A DNA stretch of 5,246 bases from Candidatus Aminicenantota bacterium (GTDB lineage: Bacteria; Acidobacteriota; Aminicenantia; UBA2199): contig CP070627.1 of the NCBI GenBank assembly GCA_020355945.1, positions 4,622,482-4,627,727 of the forward strand. The letters are read 5' to 3'. Within the stretch, counting starts at the first letter, position 1; each line of letters starts with the position of its first letter. Below are positions 1-3,908 of the stretch, one piece after another. The notes beneath the pieces are model-generated. The model did no database searches and was not told the origin of the DNA. It saw only the letters and a program-made list of their open reading frames with translations. The position numbers and the translations under genes were made by a program.

Positions 1-22
1 TAATAAAAAGTTTTTGCGGGGT

Positions 23-54
23 CCAGGGGCGGTTTTTTCAAAAAGAGCCCCTGG
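23..54. repeat. GC-rich inverted repeat, probable dispersed intergenic element
   Basis: CCAGGGGC (23-30) is the exact reverse complement of GCCCCTGG (47-54), with a 16-base loop that holds T-rich and A-rich runs able to pair further. No T-tract follows the stem on the + strand (CCGCCGGAGG follows instead), so it is not a classical Rho-independent terminator in that direction. It may act as a 3'-end RNA structure for an upstream gene, or be a REP-like repeat. The flanking GCCGCCGGAGGCAT looks like a recurrent intergenic repeat I recall from environmental genomes, but this is not checked. Confidence 0.5.
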
Positions 55-111
55 CCGCCGGAGGCATAGTACATAATACTTTTCGAGATTAGATAAAGCA
101 CTAATAGAATG

Positions 112-185
112 CGAATGGGCGGTACTGTATCAAATGTAATCTTTACAAAAGTACTTTTTTGAGTTCTTTTATTACTGCCCATTCG
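112..185. repeat. Long imperfect inverted repeat (13-bp arms)
   Basis: Bases 112-124 pair with 173-185. Nine outer pairs are perfect (CGAATGGGC with GCCCATTCG), followed by one G-T wobble and three more pairs. The 48-base interior contains the perfect 12-bp palindrome AAAAGTACTTTT (147-158), so a transcript could fold as a hairpin within a hairpin. No gene lies inside. It could be a small mobile-element relic, a structured RNA or a protein-binding site; the sequence alone does not decide. Confidence 0.5.
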
Positions 186-321
186 TGGTACGCGTACGGC
201 CTGCAGGGAGAGTGACCGGACGTAATTCTTTCAATTGCTCCGTTCGGCATGAAGTGCTGAAATAAAAAAGTGCTAAAAAGTTTTTAATGTTAATTTAATT
301 GCTGTTTTAAAAACAAATATA

Positions 322-350
322 TTGAAATTAACGCTTAAAAATGGTAAATT
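322..350 (+). promoter_or_regulatory. Possible sigma-70-type promoter of the ATPase gene
   Basis: TTGAAA (322-327) is followed after 17 bp by TAAATT (345-350). This would start transcription near 357, just upstream of a strong Shine-Dalgarno GGAGG at 362-366, six bases before the ATG at 373. The surroundings are so AT-rich that chance matches are likely. Confidence 0.3.
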
Positions 351-372
351 GATCTTTTTATGGAGGTTTTCC

Positions 373-696
373 ATGGCTGTAATTGAAGGTTTTAGAGTAA
401 AGAACTACAAAGTTCTGAAAGATGTTACGTTGGGTAAACGATGGAGTACTCCGAATGAAAAGCCGCTCCCTCCCCTGGTCGTAGTAATCGGGAAAAATGG
501 TACAGGGAAAAGTACACTATTTGATGCCTTTGGTTTTCTTGCGGATTGTATAGCTGTAGGTGTTGAAGAGGCATGCGATATGAAAATGAGAGGGGAATGG
601 ATAAATTGGTTTCAAAAGGAACAGGGGGGCCGATTTATTTCGAAATATATTACAGGGAAAGTCCGAAAGAGCAGCCGATCACTTATGAGCTTATAA
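373..696 (+). pseudogene. AAA15-type ATPase, N-terminal fragment (before frameshift)
   Basis: This is the first part of an SMC/ABC-like predicted ATPase (AAA15/AAA21, COG4637 type). ATG at 373 is chosen because GGAGG (362-366) sits six bases upstream and the protein then begins MAVIEGFRVKNYKVL, the usual start of the family. An in-frame upstream start at 322 would add 17 residues without a ribosome site. The Walker A motif GKNGTGKST spans residues 40-48, followed by the family-like LFDAFGFLADC. Homology continues to about Q84-G85, at a run of six G (624-629). After that the frame gives unrelated residues and stops at 694-696. The rest of the protein continues in the -1 frame at 630. Alone this 107-residue product would have a P-loop but no Walker B or signature motif, so it could not hydrolyse ATP as a normal family member does. 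Confidence 0.85.
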
Positions 697-1601
697 TTGC
701 CAGGGATAAAAATAAAAGGCCATATGTCCAAACAGAACGGTTAAGCCAGCAAATTAAAAAACAACCCAACCGCAGGCCGCTTTCTTTTCTTAAAATTGAA
801 AATGGACAGGGTTACGCCTGGAAAGGAGAGGAAAGTTTAGAAGGCCGGGAAGAGGGGGAATCAAATAAGGTTACCGTTAATTTAACCGATTCAAGGCATC
901 TGGCTATTGCCACCTATGGGGCTTTAAAGGAGCATCCCCGGATTGTGCGCTTTAAGAATTTTATCCAGGGTTGGTATCTTTCATACTTTACGCCTGATGC
1001 TGCAAAGAATATCCAGATGGCAGGTCCCCAAAAGCACCTGGATGCCACTGGTGAAAACCTGGCAAATGTTGTCCAATTTATGGAAAAAAAATATCCGGGA
1101 AAATTCCAAAAAATCCTGGAAAAAATAGCGACGAAAATCCCGGGGATTCACAAAATATCAACAAAAAAATCCGATGATGGCAGGTTACTCTTGCAATTTA
1201 ATGATAGGGGTTTTAAAGACCCCTTTTTGGTTCAGCAGGTATCAGATGGCACGATTAAGATGCTTACCTACCTATTGCTGCTGGAAGCCCCGGACCCTGC
1301 GCCCTTGATTTGTATTGAAGAACCTGAAAATGCTCTCTATCCAAAACTTTTGGAATCCTTGGTCCAGGAATTCAAATCAAAAGCGTATGGAAAGAAAAAA
1401 TTACTACAAATCCTGGTAACCACTCATCAGCCTTATCTTGTTGACGCATTAACCCCGGAAGAAACATGGATATTGGAAAAAGGAGACGATGGGTTTTCTG
1501 CAATTCGAAGAGCCAGTGATGATCCCATTGTAAAATCAATGGTAGAAGAAGGTTTACCCCTGGGCAGCCTATGGTACAGTGATTATCTGGATAAAAGGTA
1601 A
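573..1601 (+). pseudogene. AAA15-type ATPase, C-terminal fragment (after frameshift)
   Basis: This is the remainder of the ATPase started at 373. True homology starts near 627 (GGPIYFEIYY); the ATG at 573 lies in a frame that does not look like the family until then and has no ribosome site, so I do not believe it is the native start. Joined across the G run the protein would be about 409 residues, normal for the family. In that numbering the ABC-like signature is SDGT (291-294, replacing LSGGQ), Walker B is LICIEE (312-317) with the D-loop region after it, and the switch histidine is in TTH (350-352). The end, GLPLGSLWYSDYL, also fits the family. The protein is expected to be a cytosolic ATP-driven sensor or clamp working with the DUF4276 protein encoded six bases downstream, as in OLD- or PARIS-like ATPase/TOPRIM pairs. 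That role is inference. Confidence 0.85.
624..630 (+). other. G-run frameshift site GGGGGGC
   Basis: The incoming frame reads CAG GGG GGC; the outgoing frame reads GGG GGG CCG after one base is re-read. The site therefore formally fits the X XXY YYZ pattern for -1 slippage (G GGG GGC), and equally fits loss of one G from an original run of seven. No obvious Shine-Dalgarno-like stimulator or strong hairpin was recognised next to it. A mutation or sequencing error is the more ordinary explanation. Confidence 0.7.
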
Positions 1602-1607
1602 TTGATC

Positions 1608-1977
1608 ATGCATTTGGAAATTCTTGTCGACACTTTTTAGAATTGCCATCGAGGAAATAGAGGCATGGTACTTAGGCGACAGGGAAGCGGTGCTTTCCGC
1701 TTACCCCAATGCCAGCAAAAGTATCCTTGAAAATTATCAACCGGATTCCATCGGCGGGACCTGGGAAAAGTTGGCTGATGCCATTTATCCGGGTGGTTCA
1801 AAAGCACTTATAAATGCAGGATGGCCTTCAGCAGGCCAGGAAAAATGCAAATGGGCTGAAAAAATATCGCCTTTAATGAATATTGAAAAAAATCAATCAA
1901 AAAGCTTCCAGGTTTTCAGGGATGGTTTAAGAGCTTTGAGGAACTCCTCTATAAAGAAACAAAGGACAGGTAATTAA
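1608..1977 (+). pseudogene. DUF4276 (TOPRIM-like) protein, internally deleted and frameshifted
   Basis: The native start is visible: ATG at 1608 with AAGG at 1595-1598 as ribosome site, encoding MHLEILVD, the typical DUF4276 N-terminus. This frame hits TAG at 1638-1640. In a second frame, from about 1627, the family's C-terminal half resumes as TLFRIAIEEIEAWYLGD and continues through GGTWEKLADAIYPGGS, AGWPSAGQ and SFQVFRDGLRAL to TAA at 1975-1977. Intact members are, from memory, about 200-230 residues, so roughly 100 residues are missing between the two pieces. The missing part should hold the TOPRIM-type acidic residues: the Glu shortly after the first strand and the central Asp-x-Asp. Any product (for example from TTG at 1624, 117 residues) would lack the expected metal site. 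It follows the ATPase by six bases, so the two formed an operon; the pair is presumably a defence or DNA-processing module. Confidence 0.8.
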
Positions 1978-1979
1978 TT

Positions 1980-2021
1980 GCATCCTATTTAATAAAAACC
2001 GTTCGACATACTTTAGATTTT
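1980..2021 (+). other. In-frame remnant resembling the end of a receiver domain
   Basis: The frame of the following regulator stays open upstream to TAA at 1971-1973 and encodes ASYLIKTVRHTLDF before its first ATG. In NtrC-type response regulators the receiver domain ends with a similar pattern (Y-L-x-K-P followed by a helix of the type VRxAL) and then a coiled linker like the MDVEKENVLLKE seen here. No start codon (ATG, GTG or TTG) exists in this stretch. I infer that the receiver domain was deleted and this is its last helix; chance resemblance is possible. Confidence 0.45.
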
Positions 2022-3056
2022 ATGGATGTTGAAAAAGAGAATGTTCTATTGAAAGAACGTTTTTTTTCTGATACCCTGAAAAATCCCCGCGTTTTTTCTG
2101 AAATTGTCACTAAAAATCGAGAAATGCATAATATTTTTAAATATATCGAAGCCATTGCCGTATCAAATTTACCGGTTCTGATTACGGGAGAAACCGGGAC
2201 CGGCAAGGAATTAATTGCCAGGGCAATCCATAAAGCCAGTGGATTACCGGGCAATTTTGAATCGAGAAAAATAGGGGGATTAGATGACGCTGAATTTTCA
2301 AACCAATTGTTTGGAAATGAAAGTGAGAACCGAAAAGGGCTGGTGGAACAAGTCAAAGATGGTACACTTTTTCTTGATGAAATCGGGGATATTTCGCTTC
2401 AAACCCAGGTCAACCTGTTACGTTTAATCCAGTTGAGAAAATATACCCCCCTGGGAAATGAAACTCCACTACCAACCAACATTCGGCTTATTGTGGCGAC
2501 CCACAAGGATCTCAAATCCATGACTGAAACCGGTCAATTTCGCAAAGACCTCTATTATCGTTTGCAAATCCATCATATTCATCTCCCTCCTTTAAGGGAA
2601 CGTAAGGATGATATACCGCTGCTGGTGAATCATTTTCTTGAATTTTCAGAAAAGACGTATAATAAAAAAAGGCCCCATGTACCCAAAGAGTTATTTACAC
2701 TGCTGTCAAATTACGATTTCCCGGGCAATATACGGGAATTGGGTGGAATGGTCGTTGAAGCCATGACCAGGCACCAATCCGGGACTCTTTCCATGGATGT
2801 ATTCCGGGATAGGATCAGGGGACAAAAAAGTAAGATAGATTTTAATTCCATATCAGACCACGTTGACTCTATCACCCCCAGGGAGAAAAAAGTCGCGTTT
2901 AGTGACCCTTTCCCAACGTTTAAAGAAATGGAAAAGATTTATTTGACGGAAGCATTGGAACGGGCAAATGAGGATCAAAAAATTGCGGCTGAGCTGGCCG
3001 GATTATCGACAAATGCTTTCAACAATCGCTTGAAAAAGATAAAAGACAAAAGTTAA
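2022..3056 (+). CDS. NtrC-family AAA+ regulator lacking receiver domain and GAFTGA loop
   Basis: This 344-residue protein has the bacterial enhancer-binding protein fold. A short linker (1-30) precedes the AAA+ domain, with Walker A GETGTGKE (56-63), Walker B GTLFLDE (114-120), arginine fingers in FRKDLYYRL (R174, R180), LPPLRER (188-194) and sensor II GNIREL (235-240). The C-terminus ends in a Fis-type helix-turn-helix (about 318-340, IAAELAGLSTNAFNNRLKK). Two key parts are abnormal. The GAFTGA loop that contacts sigma-54 is absent: LFG (96-98) runs via NESEN straight to RKGL, about seven residues short. The conserved Asn of the glutamate switch (VN in most relatives) aligns with K83. ATPase residues are otherwise kept. 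ATG 2022 has no recognisable ribosome site, and there is no receiver domain upstream. It is therefore either a degenerate response regulator or a sigma-54-independent DNA-binding ATPase. It follows the DUF4276 gene by 44 bases, but I see no functional link. Confidence 0.85.
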   Translation: MDVEKENVLLKERFFSDTLKNPRVFSEIVTKNREMHNIFKYIEAIAVSNLPVLITGETGTGKELIARAIHKASGLPGNFESRKIGGLDDAEFSNQLFGNESENRKGLVEQVKDGTLFLDEIGDISLQTQVNLLRLIQLRKYTPLGNETPLPTNIRLIVATHKDLKSMTETGQFRKDLYYRLQIHHIHLPPLRERKDDIPLLVNHFLEFSEKTYNKKRPHVPKELFTLLSNYDFPGNIRELGGMVVEAMTRHQSGTLSMDVFRDRIRGQKSKIDFNSISDHVDSITPREKKVAFSDPFPTFKEMEKIYLTEALERANEDQKIAAELAGLSTNAFNNRLKKIKDKS

Positions 3057-3250
3057 CCGCTAAACACGCGAAAAATGAGCGCAGATGAGCAATGGTGATT
3101 TTGATTTCTATGATAAAACACAAAGAAATTTCATACCGCACAGAAACGAAAAATGGAAAGATAATCTTTTGTTGAGCTTTTTGAGCCTTATGGTATTAAT
3201 ATATATATTTTAGATTCCAATATTTTTCAACCGGAAAGAAAAACGTGATT

Positions 3251-3283
3251 TTTAGCCACAAAGTTACACGAAGGAACACGAAG
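3251..3283. repeat. CACAAAG/CACGAAG dispersed repeat, copy 1
   Basis: TTTAGCCACAAAG followed by two units ending in ACACGAAG, with a period of about 10. The first ten bases are identical to 3764-3773, where a related copy (CACAGAG type) sits inside the truncated toxin gene. Sequences of this style are widespread intergenic clutter in environmental bacteria; their origin is unknown to me. Confidence 0.55.
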
Positions 3284-3302
3284 ATAAAGAATTTGCCTGT
3301 CC

Positions 3303-3353
3303 CCAAGTTTTCCAAGTTTCCCAAGTTCGCCCAAGTTCGTGTCCCCAAGTTCG
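3303..3353. repeat. Cluster of five CCAAGTT(CG) direct repeats
   Basis: CCAAGT occurs at 3303, 3312, 3321, 3331 and 3345. The spacings are 9, 9, 10 and 14 bases, and the last three copies extend to CCAAGTTCG. The irregular spacing and short unit exclude a CRISPR array. It could be a degenerate minisatellite produced by slippage, or a set of protein-binding sites some 80-130 bases upstream of the antitoxin start. Confidence 0.65.
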
Positions 3354-3385
3354 TATCCCCATATCCTCTTCTTTTTCCTTTTTCA

Positions 3386-3400
3386 AAATTGTTGCAATTT
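3386..3400. promoter_or_regulatory. Palindrome over the antitoxin -35 box, possible operator
   Basis: AAATTG (3386-3391) and CAATTT (3395-3400) form perfect 6-bp arms around TTG. The right half overlaps the -35 hexamer. Antitoxins with a ribbon-helix-helix fold commonly repress their own promoter by binding such dyads, so this is a plausible self-regulation site. AT-rich palindromes of this length also arise by chance. Confidence 0.35.
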
Positions 3401-3420
3401 ATGAAACATTAACATATAAT
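3392..3420 (+). promoter_or_regulatory. Promoter of the antitoxin gene
   Basis: TTGCAA (3392-3397), a 17-bp spacer and a perfect TATAAT (3415-3420) form a near-consensus sigma-70-type promoter. Transcription would begin around 3427, giving a very short leader of about nine bases in which the GGAGG (3427-3431) lies at or near the 5' end. Confidence 0.65.
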
Positions 3421-3435
3421 ATCTTTGGAGGCAAA

Positions 3436-3633
3436 ATGACAACACTAACAGTGAGGATCAATGACAGGAGGGCCGCAGAACTGAAGGTCAAGGCAGAGCA
3501 ATATGGCGTACCGCTGGAAGACCTGTTGATTGCATCCATGGAAAACTTGCTTTCCAAGCCAGAGGAAGACTTTGATCGAGCGGTAGGACATGTACTTTCT
3601 AAAAACCGCGAGCTTTACCGTAGGCTTTCTTGA
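3436..3633 (+). CDS. Small antitoxin, ribbon-helix-helix-like (partner of Doc-type toxin)
   Basis: This 65-residue protein starts at an ATG five bases after a strong GGAGG (3427-3431). Residues 2-8 (TTLTVRI) look like the DNA-contacting strand, and about 10-22 and 26-40 like the two helices of a ribbon-helix-helix DNA-binding domain. The tail (about 44-65, FDRAVGHVLSKNRELYRRL) fits a toxin-neutralising segment seen in antitoxins that precede Doc/Fic-type toxins. Its stop TGA (3631-3633) shares a base with the ATG of the toxin remnant, the classical toxin-antitoxin arrangement. It probably represses its own promoter at the dyad 3386-3400. The gene looks intact while the toxin is destroyed, so it is now an orphan antitoxin. 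The exact fold (ribbon-helix-helix or Phd-like) is judged by eye only. Confidence 0.8.
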   Translation: MTTLTVRINDRRAAELKVKAEQYGVPLEDLLIASMENLLSKPEEDFDRAVGHVLSKNRELYRRLS

Positions 3634-3899
3634 TGCGTTATTTGACCTTAATTGAAGTGCTATTACTCCATGAACGACTAATTGCTGCCTCGGGTGGAAC
3701 ACCTGGAATTTGTGATTTCTCTGCCCCCAGGTTCGAAACCCGGACAAGCCGCAGCCAAAAACGTTTAGCCACAGAGGTCACAGAGATCACAGAGAGTGAT
3801 TTTTCTACTATGTGTCCTCGTTATAACGTGTTCTCTGTGGCAAAAAAATACTGCCGGAAAAGGGTAGAAATACTTGACAAATTAAAGGTCTTTCAATAA
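3633..3899 (+). pseudogene. Doc/Fic death-on-curing toxin, truncated after about 28 codons
   Basis: The ATG at 3633 overlaps the antitoxin stop by one base. Residues 1-28 (MRYLTLIEVLLLHERL to PGICD) match the N-terminus of death-on-curing family toxins, which transfer phosphate or AMP to targets such as EF-Tu. Homology ends at about 3716. Intact relatives have roughly 120-130 residues with the Fic motif HPFxxGNKR, and that motif is absent. The frame continues for another 60 codons through unrelated sequence that includes a CACAGAG inverted repeat (3764-3845) and stops at 3897-3899, nine bases before the next gene. The chimeric 88-residue product cannot have toxin activity. I saw no toxin 3' end further on. 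Confidence 0.8.
3764..3845. repeat. CACAGAG inverted-repeat element inside toxin remnant
   Basis: The left end TTTAGCCACAGAG (3764-3776) and right end CTCTGTGGCAAAA (3833-3845) are inverted copies differing at one position; the core GCCACAGAG/CTCTGTGGC is perfect. The left arm carries three CACAGAG-like units with a period of about 10, and the right arm read on the minus strand shows the same style (GCCACAGAGAACACG). In frame it encodes histidine- and arginine-rich peptides in one reading. No transposase is present. It is a MITE-like or REP-like element by structure, related to the copy at 3251-3283. Confidence 0.55.
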
Positions 3900-3902
3900 G
3901 AT
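3874..3902 (+). promoter_or_regulatory. Possible promoter giving a near-leaderless ATPase mRNA
   Basis: A perfect TTGACA (3874-3879) is followed after 17 bp by TAAGAT (3897-3902, four of six bases of TATAAT). The predicted start falls around 3908-3910, on the ATG at 3909. This agrees with the absence of a recognisable Shine-Dalgarno sequence before that ATG. The weak -10 box makes this tentative. Confidence 0.4.
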
Positions 3903-3908
3903 AAAAAC

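Larger units (their letters stand above)
1..321. other. Gene-free left flank with two inverted repeats
   Basis: I see no convincing gene here. The stretch starts with an AT-rich run and a GC-rich inverted repeat (23-54), continues with a longer imperfect inverted repeat (112-185), and then a perfect 10-bp palindrome GTACGCGTAC (188-197). From about 250 it becomes strongly AT-rich, leading into the presumed promoter of the ATPase gene. The gene to the left of the window is not visible. Confidence 0.6.
3057..3435. other. Repeat-rich spacer between regulator and antitoxin genes
   Basis: I see no gene in this stretch. It holds TTGAGC repeated directly (3174-3186 region), an AT alternating run (about 3196-3212), a CACGAAG-type repeat (3251-3283), a cluster of CCAAGTT units (3303-3353), and the promoter of the antitoxin gene at its right end. 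The beginning, AACCGCTAAACACGCG, resembles the same loose CACG/CACAGAG repeat family. No clear terminator follows the regulator. Confidence 0.6.

Noticed and set aside
23..54. Rho-independent terminator
   Set aside because: The stem is strong, but the bases after it are GC-rich on the + strand, and on the minus strand the T-run is displaced by over ten bases.
299..323. TTGCTG ... TATATT as the ATPase promoter
   Set aside because: The spacer is only 13 bp; TTGAAA-17-TAAATT at 322-350 is better spaced.
322..372. Upstream ATG/TTG start adding 17 residues to the ATPase
   Set aside because: No ribosome site before it, an extension not seen in the family, and a strong GGAGG immediately before ATG 373.
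1985..2356. 123-codon open frame on the minus strand
   Set aside because: It is antisense to the regulator's AAA+ domain, where conserved motifs support the + strand; the protein is serine- and phenylalanine-rich without recognisable domains.
3174..3187. Terminator after the regulator gene (TTGAGC...TTGAGC)
   Set aside because: The two TTGAGC copies are direct, not inverted, so they cannot form a stem.
3303..3353. CRISPR array from the CCAAGTT repeats
   Set aside because: Units are 6-9 bases with 0-5 base gaps and no spacers; no cas genes are visible.
3726..3760. tRNA-like T-arm (CAGG TTCGAAA CCCGG) in the toxin remnant
   Set aside because: The loop fits a T-loop, but one stem pair fails, no acceptor, D-arm or anticodon arm pairs with it, and the bases upstream encode Doc. 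At most a chance match or a scrap of a tRNA attachment site.
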